The notes under the pieces: generated by a model
Seen by the model: only the letters and a program-made list of their open reading frames with translations
Told to the model about the DNA's origin: nothing
Databases searched by the model: none
Made by a program: the position numbers and the translations under genes
Assembly (NCBI GenBank): GCA_030539275.1
Contig: JAUNSK010000032.1
Span: 2,669-41,661, forward strand
Length of the DNA stretch: 38,993 bases
Reading direction: 5' to 3'
Origin: Oscillospiraceae bacterium
GTDB taxonomy: Bacteria; Bacillota; Clostridia; Oscillospirales; Ruminococcaceae
Shown here: piece after piece, positions 14,489 through 23,563 of the stretch
Layout: the number at the start of each line of letters is the position of its first letter
Numbering within the stretch: position 1 is the stretch's first letter

Positions 14489-15652
14489 ATGAGAATAATT
14501 CTTTATACAGGAAAAGGCGGAGTAGGCAAAACGAGTATTGCAGCAGCTACGGCGTGCGCTGTGGCCCGCAGCGGCAAAAAAACCATTGTAGTAAGTACCG
14601 ATGCGGCACACAGCTTAAGTGATTCATTCGGTATAAAGCTGACAGGTGATCCGGTTAATATCGGTGATAACCTCTGGGGTATGGAGATCGATGTTGTAAA
14701 GGAAAATGAAAAGAACTGCTCGATCACTATGGATTACATGCAGAAAATACTTACTTTCAAGGCACAGGAAACTATAGAAACAGAAGAAATGATGGTTTTT
14801 CCGGGTTATGAAGAACTTCTGAGCCTTGTAAGAATAAAGGAACTTTACGACAGCGGTGAGTTTGATACCATTATCGTTGACTGTGCACCTACCGGTGAAA
14901 CAATGTCACTGCTCAAGTCGCCTGAACTTATGAAATGGTGGATGGACAAATTTTATAAAAAGAAGAAAAAGGCTGTAAAGATAGCAGGACCTGTCGTTCA
15001 TGCTGCAACTAAGATCCCTATGCCGGATGAAAGCATGTTTGATGAGTTTGAAGTTCTGTTCAACAAGCTTGATGAGCTGTATAAGCTTTTTATGGATAAG
15101 GATACAGTCAGTATCAGAATAGTGACAACACCGGAAAAGATCGTAGTGAAGGAAGCTAAGCGCAGTCTTACATACCTTCATCTGTTTGACTATAATGTTG
15201 ATGCGGTTATAATAAACAAGATATTCCCTGAACGTTCACTTGAAGGATACTTCAGCCGCTGGGGAGCACTTCAGCAGGAGAGTATAAAAGATATATATGA
15301 AGGCTTCGGAAAAATACCGGTATTCAGAATGTATCTGCAGGATCATGAGCTCAGGGAAATGGAGCAGCTCACACTGGCCGGAGATCAGATCTACGGTGAT
15401 ACTGATCCCCGTAAGGTTTTATTCAAAGAAAATATTTTCAGCATTACATCACAGGATAGCTACAGAATATTCAGTATAAATATGCCGTTTGCTGATAAAA
15501 AGGATATGACGATGGTCCACACCGGAAGTGAGCTGATCATTGGTGTAAAAAACGAAAAAAGGGCATTTGAACTTCCTGCAAATCTGCGTTCATGTGAGAT
15601 AAGCAAAGCAAGGTACGAGGACGGCAGACTGAATATTTATTTTGAGAAATGA
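14489..15652 (+). CDS. ArsA/Get3-type ATPase, second of pair, 387 aa
   Basis: Paralogue of the protein at 13081 with the same order of parts: deviant Walker A GKGGVGKTS (residues 8-16), switch I STDAAHSLSDSFG, switch II VDCAPTGETMSLL, a helical lid region rich in Lys/Met around residues 140-170 (MKWWMDKFYKKKKKA), and a C-terminal HSP20-like part (INMPFADKKDMTM...). All nucleotide-binding residues I can check are present in both copies. The Lys- and Met-rich helix is in the part that binds hydrophobic clients in Get3. Spacing is 17 bases after the small helical gene and 18 bases before the ABC ATPase, so all are probably co-transcribed. The client is unknown: tail-anchored proteins, metalloid export and other roles are all possible. 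Confidence 0.85.
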   Translation: MRIILYTGKGGVGKTSIAAATACAVARSGKKTIVVSTDAAHSLSDSFGIKLTGDPVNIGDNLWGMEIDVVKENEKNCSITMDYMQKILTFKAQETIETEEMMVFPGYEELLSLVRIKELYDSGEFDTIIVDCAPTGETMSLLKSPELMKWWMDKFYKKKKKAVKIAGPVVHAATKIPMPDESMFDEFEVLFNKLDELYKLFMDKDTVSIRIVTTPEKIVVKEAKRSLTYLHLFDYNVDAVIINKIFPERSLEGYFSRWGALQQESIKDIYEGFGKIPVFRMYLQDHELREMEQLTLAGDQIYGDTDPRKVLFKENIFSITSQDSYRIFSINMPFADKKDMTMVHTGSELIIGVKNEKRAFELPANLRSCEISKARYEDGRLNIYFEK

Positions 15653-15670
15653 TTTTAAGGAGGTACTGTT

Positions 15671-16549
15671 ATGAAACATGCTATAGAAGTCAGCAGGCTT
15701 ACAAAAACATATGGTTCAAGCAGAGGCATCACAGAACTTGATCTTTGCGTTGATGAGGGTGATATTTTCGGTTTTATAGGACCTAACGGGGCCGGAAAGA
15801 GTACTACGATCCGTATACTTCTGGGAATGATAAAGCAAAACTCCGGCAAGGCCAGGGTTTTTGGTATGGATACGTCAGAAAACAGGATCGGAATACTCAA
15901 AAGGATAGGGTATATGCCGAGTGAAGCTATGTTTTATCCGGGCGTCAGAGTAAAAGATATGATAAAACTTTCAGCAGATATCAGAAAAAAAGACTGCAGC
16001 AAAGAGGCACAGTATCTCTGTGAAAGATTTTGTGTTGATACCGGAAGAAAAATTGAAGAGCTCTCACTGGGCAACAGGAAAAAAGTTTCTATAGTATGTG
16101 CTCTCCAGCATAACCCTGATCTTCTGATCCTGGATGAACCGACAAGCGGACTTGACCCTCTTATGCAAAAAGAATTTTTTGATGTACTAAATGAGAGAAA
16201 TGAAAAAGGAGCAACGATCTTCTTCTCGTCACATGTTCTCTCTGAAATACAGCATAACTGCGCAAATGCAGCAATAATACGTGAAGGAAAGCTGATCTTA
16301 CAGGACAGCATTGACAACCTGAGTGCAGCAAATGCAAGAAGAGTTACAGTTCACGGAATAAAGACACTGCCGGAGTTGAGCGGTATATCAGATATAAATG
16401 AGTCATCAAAAGGAATAAGTTTTCTTTTCAGCGGGGATATTAACATGCTTGTCTCAGCCCTCGCAGAATATAAGCTGAGTGATCTGAGTATCTGCGAGCC
16501 TGATATAGAAGAGATATTTATGCACTATTATCAGAAGGAGGACGAATAA
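15671..16549 (+). CDS. ABC transporter ATP-binding protein, 292 aa
   Basis: ATPase of an ABC-2 type exporter. Walker A GPNGAGKST (about residues 37-45), a variant signature ELSLGNRKKVSIV in place of LSGGQ, Walker B LLILDEPTSGLDP, and an H-loop in FFSSHVLSE. The C-terminal extension (about 215-292) is of the type found in drug- and antibiotic-export ATPases. The ribosome site AAGGAGGT is strong. It is the fourth gene of the ArsA operon and is followed three bases after the stop by its membrane partner, which is frameshifted in this sequence. Confidence 0.85.
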   Translation: MKHAIEVSRLTKTYGSSRGITELDLCVDEGDIFGFIGPNGAGKSTTIRILLGMIKQNSGKARVFGMDTSENRIGILKRIGYMPSEAMFYPGVRVKDMIKLSADIRKKDCSKEAQYLCERFCVDTGRKIEELSLGNRKKVSIVCALQHNPDLLILDEPTSGLDPLMQKEFFDVLNERNEKGATIFFSSHVLSEIQHNCANAAIIREGKLILQDSIDNLSAANARRVTVHGIKTLPELSGISDINESSKGISFLFSGDINMLVSALAEYKLSDLSICEPDIEEIFMHYYQKEDE

Positions 16550-16551
16550 TC

Positions 16552-17339
16552 ATGACAATATTTTTACATGAACTCAGGACCGGAAAAAGGCCCTAATAAT
16601 CTGGAGTCTTTCAATAGGCCTGATGGTGGCAATGTGTATATTTATGTATCCTGATATGAAATCACAGATGGATGATGTAAGCAATATGTTTTCCGGTATG
16701 GGAGGCTTTACGGCAGCTTTTGGTATGGACAGAATAGATTTTTCTTCTATTATGGGATTTTACGGAATAGAATGCGGAAGTATTATTGCAATAGGTGGTG
16801 CATTTTATGCAGGTATCTCAGGTGTATCTATACTGTCAAAGGAAGAACATATACATACTGCAGAATTTCTTTTTTCACATCCATTGAGCCGAAAAAGCAT
16901 AATTGCCCAGAAGTTTGCAGCCTGTATTACACAGATAATAGTACTTAACGTTTTCTGTTTTGCGCTTTCCACTGTATCCTTTGTGATCATAGGAGAGGAA
17001 ATTGCCTGGGATCAGTATTCATTATTCCACATAGCACAGCTGCTGAGTCAGATCGAGATCGCTTCGGTATGTTTCGGAGTATCTGCATTTTTAAGACACG
17101 GCGGAATTGGAATAGGAGTTGGGATCGCAGCAGTATTTTACTTTTTGAATATATTTGAAAATATCAGTGATAAAGTCAGTGCTCTCAGATACTTAACACC
17201 GTTTTCCTATACAGATGCTGCAGACATATTCACACAGAACAGTCTTGATGCAGGCCTTATAGCAGTGGGAATGATCCTTGCAGCTGCCGGAGTAATTACG
17301 GCTTTTATCAAATATTCTTCAAAAGACCTCTCAGTATAA
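16552..17339 (+). pseudogene. ABC-2 permease, frameshifted at an A5 run (about 262 aa if restored)
   Basis: The gene starts at ATG 16552 after a good AAGGAGG site and reads MTIFLHELRTGKRP, then hits TAA at 16594. The frame lost at the A5 run (16584-16588) continues openly to 17339. Reading AAA-AAG instead of AAA-AGG gives GKKALIIWSLSIGLMVAM... and then six or so membrane spans ending FIKYSSKDLSV, a typical ABC-2 permease. The break is equivalent to one missing A. It may be a sequencing error in the homopolymer, a true mutation or phase-variable switch, or a site where -1 slippage on the A run restores the frame. All other genes of the operon are intact, and composition does not change across the break. 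Confidence 0.8.
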
Positions 17340-17361
17340 AACAAAAAAATATAATTATAAT

Positions 17362-17400
17362 AAGCTGTATTAAAGAAAAGTCTTTGATACAGCTTATTTT
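17362..17400 (+). terminator. Rho-independent terminator of the ArsA/ABC operon
   Basis: AAGCTGTAT (17362-17370) pairs with ATACAGCTT (17387-17395). AAAG pairs with CTTT inside, and ATTTT follows. Confidence 0.8.
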
Positions 17401-17419
17401 GACATATATTAGAAAAACC

Positions 17420-17448
17420 TTTACAATTTGAATAATCTATGATATATT
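17420..17448 (+). promoter_or_regulatory. SigA-type promoter for prmA
   Basis: TTTACA (17420-17425), 17-bp spacer, TATATT (17443-17448), with TG one base before the -10 (extended -10). It lies 37 bases upstream of the prmA start. Confidence 0.65.
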
Positions 17449-17484
17449 AGTAATTGTATCTTTATTTTTTGAAAGGAAGATTTT

Positions 17485-18453
17485 ATGAACTGGACTGAAG
17501 TAGAAATTTATACAACGACACAAGGTGTTGAGCTTATCTGCTCAAAGCTTATGGATATAGGAATTAAGGGATTCGCTATAAAGGATGCAAATGATTTTAA
17601 TGAGTTTTTAGAAAATAAAGAGGGAAACTGGGACTATCTTGATGAAGACCTGATGCAGCTGTCAGAGTGTGAAACTACCATAACTGTTTATCTTCCTGAG
17701 AACGGACAGGGTGCACAGATGCTCGTGGATATGAAGAATATGCTCAGCAGTATGGCACAGCAGGATACTCAGAAGGAATACGGCCGACTTGAGATCGGTC
17801 TTAAAAATGTAAAGGAAGAGGACTGGGCAAACAACTGGAAACAGTATTTCAAGCCTATGAATATAGGAAACAGGCTTCTTGTCAAGCCGTCATGGGAAAA
17901 TATCGATGATACCGAAAGAACGGTTCTGGAAATAGACCCTGCATCAAGCTTCGGAAGCGGACAGCACTATACAACAAAGCTCTGCCTCGAATATCTTGAC
18001 TCACTTGATCTGAGCGGCATGAAGGTTCTTGATCTTGGCTGCGGAAGCGGAATTCTGTCGATCGGTGCAATGCTGCTCGGAGCTGAGAATGCAGTTGCAG
18101 TTGACATTGAAGAGAATGCTGCAAAGACAGCTATTGAAAATGCAGCTAAAAATAACATTTCTTCCTCAGTATATACTGCTTACTGCGGAAACATAATAAA
18201 TGATAAAAGCCTGGCTGACAAGATAGGCACGGGCTATGATCTTATTACAGCAAACATAGTTGCTGATATTCTTATCGCAATGAAGGATCTTTTCTATCAG
18301 TTCCTGAAACCGGGAGCAATTCTTATTGTATCAGGAATTATAGGTGAAAGAAAAGAAGAGGTTACAGATGCACTTGTAAATGCAGGCTTCACAATAACTG
18401 AGTCACGTGAGCAGAGCGACTGGGCAGCAGTTATGCTTACAAAAAATCAGTAA
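17485..18453 (+). CDS. prmA: Ribosomal protein L11 methyltransferase, 322 aa
   Basis: S-adenosylmethionine-dependent enzyme that trimethylates ribosomal protein L11. The N-terminal L11-recognition domain (about 1-130) begins MNWTEVEIYTTTQGVELI, as in the family. The catalytic Rossmann domain contains DPASSFGSGQHYTT, VLDLGCGSGILSIGA (SAM-binding motif I), VAVDIEENA (motif II) and ANIVADILI (motif IV, the N-I-x-A-D/N-x-L signature). Length is normal. It has its own promoter and a GAAAGGAAG ribosome site. The following membrane-protein gene may be co-transcribed (39-base gap). Confidence 0.95.
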   Translation: MNWTEVEIYTTTQGVELICSKLMDIGIKGFAIKDANDFNEFLENKEGNWDYLDEDLMQLSECETTITVYLPENGQGAQMLVDMKNMLSSMAQQDTQKEYGRLEIGLKNVKEEDWANNWKQYFKPMNIGNRLLVKPSWENIDDTERTVLEIDPASSFGSGQHYTTKLCLEYLDSLDLSGMKVLDLGCGSGILSIGAMLLGAENAVAVDIEENAAKTAIENAAKNNISSSVYTAYCGNIINDKSLADKIGTGYDLITANIVADILIAMKDLFYQFLKPGAILIVSGIIGERKEEVTDALVNAGFTITESREQSDWAAVMLTKNQ

Positions 18454-18492
18454 GACAGGGTACAACACAGGAAAGTCATAAAGGATGGTATT

Positions 18493-19179
18493 ATGAAGGC
18501 AAATTTTATATGCAAACTTTCAGGAGCTGTGATCGCGATTGCAGCAATCATATTTACAGGTATAACCTGCAGCTGGTGGCAGTTTGGTTATAACATCGAC
18601 AATGCATGGATACTTCTCGTTGCAGCTCCGTTTCTGCTGTGGATGCTTGTTTTCGGAGTGAATTTTATTAATTCATTCGGATTTTTTTCAGGACTCGGAC
18701 TCCTGATCTATCATAATGGTTTTGTACCGGATGACAGTATTCCTGTCTTTATCGGTATTATGGCTGCATTTGCTGCGGCAACAGCACTGATAGGAGGTTC
18801 ATTCAGATTTATTAAACCTACATCGCTTGAACCTGTAACTATCTCCAGAGTAAAACCTGTCGTCAGGGTATTTGCCGGCATGAAGCATATAAGAAACAAT
18901 TTTGACGGTGTTATCGGTGCGGCTTTTAAGGTTTTCTCAGGTTCACTGCTCTATGATTTCAGAAAAGCAAAGATAGAATCAAGATCGCAGCTAACAGTAA
19001 ATGTGAACTTTGGCAGGCTGTATCTGGTTTTCCCGTCCGATGTTCTTGTAGAATCAACCGTAAAAGGTGATTTTACAAACGGACTTGCCGCACCAAAGGA
19101 CTACAGCACTATCATCAGCATAAGCGGACGTGTAAGGTTCGGAAAGCTGTACATAATAAGGTCAAATAATGAAAATTAA
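18493..19179 (+). CDS. Membrane protein with LiaF-like C-terminal domain, 228 aa
   Basis: Three to four N-terminal transmembrane segments (about residues 7-28, 38-60, 63-77 and 85-103). After these comes a soluble beta-rich domain from about residue 115, with short repeated strands (SQLTVNVNFGRLYLVFPSDV, VRFGKLYIIRS). This recalls the beta-helical 'toastrack' domain of LiaF/DUF2154-type cell-envelope stress proteins, but the match is by pattern only. A ribosome site (AAAGGATGG) precedes the ATG. It ends before a strong terminator at 19189. Its role is unknown; envelope stress sensing is a guess. Confidence 0.65.
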   Translation: MKANFICKLSGAVIAIAAIIFTGITCSWWQFGYNIDNAWILLVAAPFLLWMLVFGVNFINSFGFFSGLGLLIYHNGFVPDDSIPVFIGIMAAFAAATALIGGSFRFIKPTSLEPVTISRVKPVVRVFAGMKHIRNNFDGVIGAAFKVFSGSLLYDFRKAKIESRSQLTVNVNFGRLYLVFPSDVLVESTVKGDFTNGLAAPKDYSTIISISGRVRFGKLYIIRSNNEN

Positions 19180-19188
19180 ACTAGTGTC

Positions 19189-19214
19189 AGAGAGCATTTG
19201 TGCTCTCTGGTTTT
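19189..19214 (+). terminator. Rho-independent terminator
   Basis: AGAGAGCA (19189-19196) pairs with TGCTCTCT (19201-19208) around a TTTG loop, followed by GGTTTT. A second inverted repeat, GCATTTT/AAAATGC (19232-19238/19247-19253), lies between it and the next gene and could be regulatory. Confidence 0.75.
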
Positions 19215-19290
19215 GTAATAAATATACTTCTGCATTTTACTGCAGCAAAATGCGTAAATAAAATATCTGCTGCAGAGGAACGGAAACACT

Positions 19291-21273
19291 ATGGCTAACA
19301 AAGTTAAAGAATATGGAAATGACAGTATTACTATGCTCAAGGGTGCCGACAAGGTCAGAAAAAGACCGGCTGTTATTTTTGGTTCGGACGGACTTGACGG
19401 ATGTGAGCATTCGGTTTTTGAAATAATCTCAAACTCTATAGATGAGGCACGCTCAGGCTACGGAAAAAAGATCGTAGTAACAAAGTATAATGACAATGTT
19501 TTTGAAGTTGAGGACTTCGGAAGAGGATGTCCTGTAGACTATAATAATGCTGAAGAAAGATATAACTGGGAACTGGTTTACTGTGAACTGTATGCCGGAG
19601 GAAAGTACGATTCAGAAAGTGAATCCTATGAGTACTCACTCGGACTTAACGGACTCGGACTGTGTGCAACACAGTATTCATCCGAATTTATGGATGTTGA
19701 GGTACTGAGGGACGGATACAGATACAGTCTTCATTTTGAAAAAGGTGAAAACATCGGAGGACTGAAAAAGGAAGAATACACTAAGAAAAACACCGGAACA
19801 AAAACCAGATGGAAACCGGACCTTGATGTCTTTACTGAAATAGACGTTCCTGATGAATTTTTCTGTGATATTCTCAAGCGACAGGCAGTGGTCAATCCTA
19901 ATATCCTCTTTGTCTACCGTTCTCAGAAAGACGACGGAAAGTTTGCCACACAGGAATTTATATATGAAAACGGTATAACAGACTATGTAAATGAAATTGC
20001 TCAGAATCAGAATATAACAAGTATTCAGTACTGGCAGTGTGAAAAAACAGGACGTGACAGACCGGACAAACCTGACTACAAGGTAAAACTGTCGGTAGCT
20101 CTGACATTTTCCAATAAGGTAAAGAGACTTGAGTACTATCATAACTCAAGCTGGCTTGAATACGGCGGATCGCCTGAAAAGGCTGTCAAGCAGGCATTTG
20201 TCTCACAGATAGATTCATATCTCAAGCAGAATAACAAGTACCTGAAAAACGAAGGCAAGGTAACATTTGTGGATGTCGAAGAATGTCTGACACTTGTTTC
20301 ATCTTCTTTCTCAACACAGACATCCTATGAAAACCAGACAAAGAAGGCTATCAACAACAAGTTCATCTATGAAGCCATGACTGAATTTCTCAAGCATCAG
20401 CTGGAGATCTATTTTATAGAAAACCCTGACGAAGCATTAAAAATTGCAGAGCAGGTCATGATAAATAAAAGAAGCCGTGAAAATGCAGAAAAAACACGTC
20501 TGAATATCAAGAAAAAGCTTGCCGGAAACATAGATATCTCAAACATGGTACAAAAATTTGTTGACTGCCGTACCAAGGATGTAAGCAGAAGAGAATTATA
20601 TATAGTTGAGGGTGATTCAGCGCTTGGAGCTGTAAAGCTTGCAAGAGAAGCAGAATTTCAGGCAATAATTCCTGTAAGGGGAAAGATACTCAACTGTCTT
20701 AAGGCAGATTATGATAAGATTTTTAAAAATGATATTATAACAGATCTGATAAAAGTGCTCGGATGCGGAGTCGAGGTCAAGACAAAGGCGAACAAAGATC
20801 TCTCATCGTTTAGTATTGAAGGTCTCAGATGGCACAAAATAGTCATCTGTACAGATGCCGATGTTGATGGTTTCCAGATAAGGACGCTGATCCTTACAAT
20901 GCTCTACAGACTGACCCCTACACTTATTGAAGACGGATACGTATATATCGCGGAATCACCGCTTTATGAAATATCAACTAAGGACAAAACATATTTTGCA
21001 TATACAGAAAGAGAAAAAACTAAAATACTTGATCAGATAAAGAATAAAAAGTACACTCTGCAGAGATCAAAAGGACTCGGTGAGAATGAGCCTGAAATGA
21101 TGGCGCTGACTACAATGAATCCTGATACAAGAAGACTTATTCAGGTAACGCCTGACAGTGTGGAGGATACAGCTAAAATGTTTGATATGCTGCTTGGTGA
21201 TGATCTTCAGGGACGAAAAGATTATATATCAGAATTTGGCGGAGATTATCTCGAACTTGCTGATATCTCATAA
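19291..21273 (+). CDS. parE: Type IIA topoisomerase subunit B (ParE/GyrB family, divergent), 660 aa
   Basis: ATPase subunit of a DNA topoisomerase IV- or gyrase-like enzyme. The GHKL site is intact: Glu44, Asn48 and Asp51 in FEIISNSIDEA, Asp75 in VEDFGRGCPV, and the ATP-lid glycines LGLNGLGLCAT. The Toprim domain has VEGDSALGA (Glu440), PVRGKILN and DADVDGFQIRTL (Asp522, 524, 526). In canonical enzymes the lid reads GGLHGVG and the DxD loop DADVDGSHIRTL, so this is a divergent lineage. Length fits ParE. It is followed 43 bases later by its partner subunit. The gyrase/topo IV assignment is by length and by absence of a GyrA box in the partner. A standard gyrA/gyrB pair is expected elsewhere in the genome. 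Confidence 0.85.
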   Translation: MANKVKEYGNDSITMLKGADKVRKRPAVIFGSDGLDGCEHSVFEIISNSIDEARSGYGKKIVVTKYNDNVFEVEDFGRGCPVDYNNAEERYNWELVYCELYAGGKYDSESESYEYSLGLNGLGLCATQYSSEFMDVEVLRDGYRYSLHFEKGENIGGLKKEEYTKKNTGTKTRWKPDLDVFTEIDVPDEFFCDILKRQAVVNPNILFVYRSQKDDGKFATQEFIYENGITDYVNEIAQNQNITSIQYWQCEKTGRDRPDKPDYKVKLSVALTFSNKVKRLEYYHNSSWLEYGGSPEKAVKQAFVSQIDSYLKQNNKYLKNEGKVTFVDVEECLTLVSSSFSTQTSYENQTKKAINNKFIYEAMTEFLKHQLEIYFIENPDEALKIAEQVMINKRSRENAEKTRLNIKKKLAGNIDISNMVQKFVDCRTKDVSRRELYIVEGDSALGAVKLAREAEFQAIIPVRGKILNCLKADYDKIFKNDIITDLIKVLGCGVEVKTKANKDLSSFSIEGLRWHKIVICTDADVDGFQIRTLILTMLYRLTPTLIEDGYVYIAESPLYEISTKDKTYFAYTEREKTKILDQIKNKKYTLQRSKGLGENEPEMMALTTMNPDTRRLIQVTPDSVEDTAKMFDMLLGDDLQGRKDYISEFGGDYLELADIS

Positions 21274-21316
21274 GTATTGCCACGCAAAGCAGTTATGACA
21301 AGGAGAAATCTTAATA

Positions 21317-23548
21317 ATGGCGAAAAAAAACAAGGAAATCAAACCAAAACAGCTTCCTGATGCATATATTGAGGGCGCAGGCGTAGTTGTTGAGGAAAAA
21401 ATTACAGAGACGCTTGAGAAAAACTACATGCCATATGCAATGAGTGTAATTATTTCACGTGCACTGCCGGAGATCGACGGATTCAAGCCTTCACACAGAA
21501 AGCTTCTGTATACGATGTATAAAATGGGACTTCTGACAGGACAGAAAACCAAGTCTGCAAATGTTGTCGGACAGACAATGAGACTTAATCCTCATGGAGA
21601 CGGCGCGATATATGAGACTATGGTAAGGCTTTCAAGAGGTAATGAAACTCTGCTGCATCCATATGTAGATTCAAAGGGCAACTTCGGAAAAGCATATTCA
21701 AGAGATATGGCATATGCAGCTTCAAGATATACAGAAGTTAAACTGGATCCGATCTGTAATGAGCTTTTCGGTGAAATTGACAAGGAAACGGTAGACTTTG
21801 TTCCAAACTATGACAACACAATGCTTGAACCGGTGCTGCTGCCTTCAACATTTCCGTCAGTTCTGGTAAATTCCAACGTCGGCATTGCTGTATCTATGGC
21901 AAGCAGTGTTTGTTCGTTTAATCTGGGTGAGGTTTGTGAGACATGTATAGCACTCATAAAAAATCCTGATCATGATATTTTGTCAACGCTTAAGGGACCT
22001 GATTTTCCTTCAGGCGGGTTTATGTTATATAATGAGGCAGAGCTCAGAAAGATTTATGAAACAGGCAGAGGCTCAGTAAAAATACGTTCAAAGTACAATT
22101 ACGACAAAGCTGCCAACTGTATAGAGATCACCCAGATACCATATACAACAACAGTTGAAGCTATAATGGATAAGATCATCGAGCTTATCAAGCAGGGTAA
22201 GATACGTGAAATTTCATATATGCGTGATGAAACAGACCTGAATGGTCTCAAGCTTGCTATAGATCTCAAGAGGGCAACAGATCCTGATAAGCTTATGCAG
22301 AAGCTGTATAAAATGACACCTCTGCAGGATAACTATTCATGTAACTTCAATATACTTATAGGCGGTTCTCCAAGAGTAATGGGCGTCAGGGAAATTCTCA
22401 GTGAATGGACTGCGTTTCGAGAGGACTGCGTAAAAAGAAGAACTATACACGATCTCAATAAAAAACGCGACAAGCTGCATCTGCTGTCAGGTCTGCAGAA
22501 AATTCTTGTTGATATAGATAGGGCGATTAAGATCGTCAGAGAAACAGCTGCTGAAACAGAAGTAGTTCCGAATCTTATGATCGGCTTCGGCATAGATGAG
22601 ATCCAGGCTGAGTATGTTGCTGAAATAAAACTCAGACATCTTAACCGTGAGTACATTCTCAACAGAACAGCTGAAATTGAAAATCTGGAAAAAGATATTG
22701 CTGAGATGGAAGAAATTATAGCAGATCCTAAAAAGATCAGAAAGATCATCATTTCAGAACTCAGGGAGGTTGCAAAGAAATACAGCCGTCCAAGAAAGAC
22801 ATTTATCATCTATGAAGACGAAACTGAGGAATTTAATTTTGATGATGATATTCCTGACTATCCGGTATTTCTGTTTCTTTCACGCAGCGGATATTTTAAG
22901 AAGATAACTCCTGCATCGCTGAGAATGAGCTCAGAACAAAAGCTCAAGGAGGGCGATGAGATCATAACGCAGACCGAGGCCACAAATAAAACAGAACTGC
23001 TTTTCTTTACAAATATGCAGCAGGTCTATAAAACGAAGGCCAGCCTGTTTGATGATACAAAAGCCAGTGTTATCGGTGATTACGTTCCGGTCAAGCTTTC
23101 ATTTGATACTGATGAGAGCGTAGTCTCGATGATAAAGACAGTTGATTATTCAGGATTTTTATTATTTGTTTTTACAAACGGAAAGGTTGCAAAGGTACCG
23201 CTCAAGTCATTTGAGACAAAAACAAACCGCAAAAAGCTCTCAAAAGCCTACTCAGCAAAGGCACCGCTTGCATCTGTGCTTTATATCAGTGATAATTGTG
23301 AGGTTATGATAATGACCGATTCAGGAAGGGCAATTATTTTTGATACGGCGCTTATTCTTCCGAAGACGACCAGGGATACACAGGGGGTACAGGTTATGAC
23401 TCTAAAAAACAAGGCATGTGTGTCCGGTGCTATAGTAGCAGATACTACTCATACTAATGAAATTTACAATAAATTCAGAGTAAAATCAATTCCGTCAGCC
23501 GGCTCATTCCTGAAAAATCTGCCGGATCCAGGACAGATGTCATTCTGA
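21317..23548 (+). CDS. parC: Type IIA topoisomerase subunit A (ParC/GyrA family, divergent), 743 aa
   Basis: DNA-cleaving subunit. The winged-helix/tower core begins NYMPYAMSVIISRALPEIDGFKP. The catalytic tyrosine is Tyr138 in AASRYTE, with Arg137 beside it. At the quinolone-binding site the residue matching GyrA Ser83 is Gly96 (HGDGAIYE) and the one matching Asp87 is Glu100. Canonical KYHPHG is RLNPHG. The coiled-coil region (about 420-490) and a reduced C-terminal blade region (about 500-743) follow. No GyrA box (QRRGGKG) is visible, which favours a ParC-like decatenase over a gyrase. The ribosome site is AAGGAG. Downstream, nadE starts after 15 bases, so all three may be one transcript. 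Confidence 0.85.
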   Translation: MAKKNKEIKPKQLPDAYIEGAGVVVEEKITETLEKNYMPYAMSVIISRALPEIDGFKPSHRKLLYTMYKMGLLTGQKTKSANVVGQTMRLNPHGDGAIYETMVRLSRGNETLLHPYVDSKGNFGKAYSRDMAYAASRYTEVKLDPICNELFGEIDKETVDFVPNYDNTMLEPVLLPSTFPSVLVNSNVGIAVSMASSVCSFNLGEVCETCIALIKNPDHDILSTLKGPDFPSGGFMLYNEAELRKIYETGRGSVKIRSKYNYDKAANCIEITQIPYTTTVEAIMDKIIELIKQGKIREISYMRDETDLNGLKLAIDLKRATDPDKLMQKLYKMTPLQDNYSCNFNILIGGSPRVMGVREILSEWTAFREDCVKRRTIHDLNKKRDKLHLLSGLQKILVDIDRAIKIVRETAAETEVVPNLMIGFGIDEIQAEYVAEIKLRHLNREYILNRTAEIENLEKDIAEMEEIIADPKKIRKIIISELREVAKKYSRPRKTFIIYEDETEEFNFDDDIPDYPVFLFLSRSGYFKKITPASLRMSSEQKLKEGDEIITQTEATNKTELLFFTNMQQVYKTKASLFDDTKASVIGDYVPVKLSFDTDESVVSMIKTVDYSGFLLFVFTNGKVAKVPLKSFETKTNRKKLSKAYSAKAPLASVLYISDNCEVMIMTDSGRAIIFDTALILPKTTRDTQGVQVMTLKNKACVSGAIVADTTHTNEIYNKFRVKSIPSAGSFLKNLPDPGQMSF

Positions 23549-23563
23549 TAAGGAGGAAATGTA

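Noticed and set aside
13081-15652. Arsenite-export (ars) operon
   Set aside because: The ATPases are ArsA-like, but there is no arsR, arsB/acr3, arsD or arsC, and the regulator is MarR-type.
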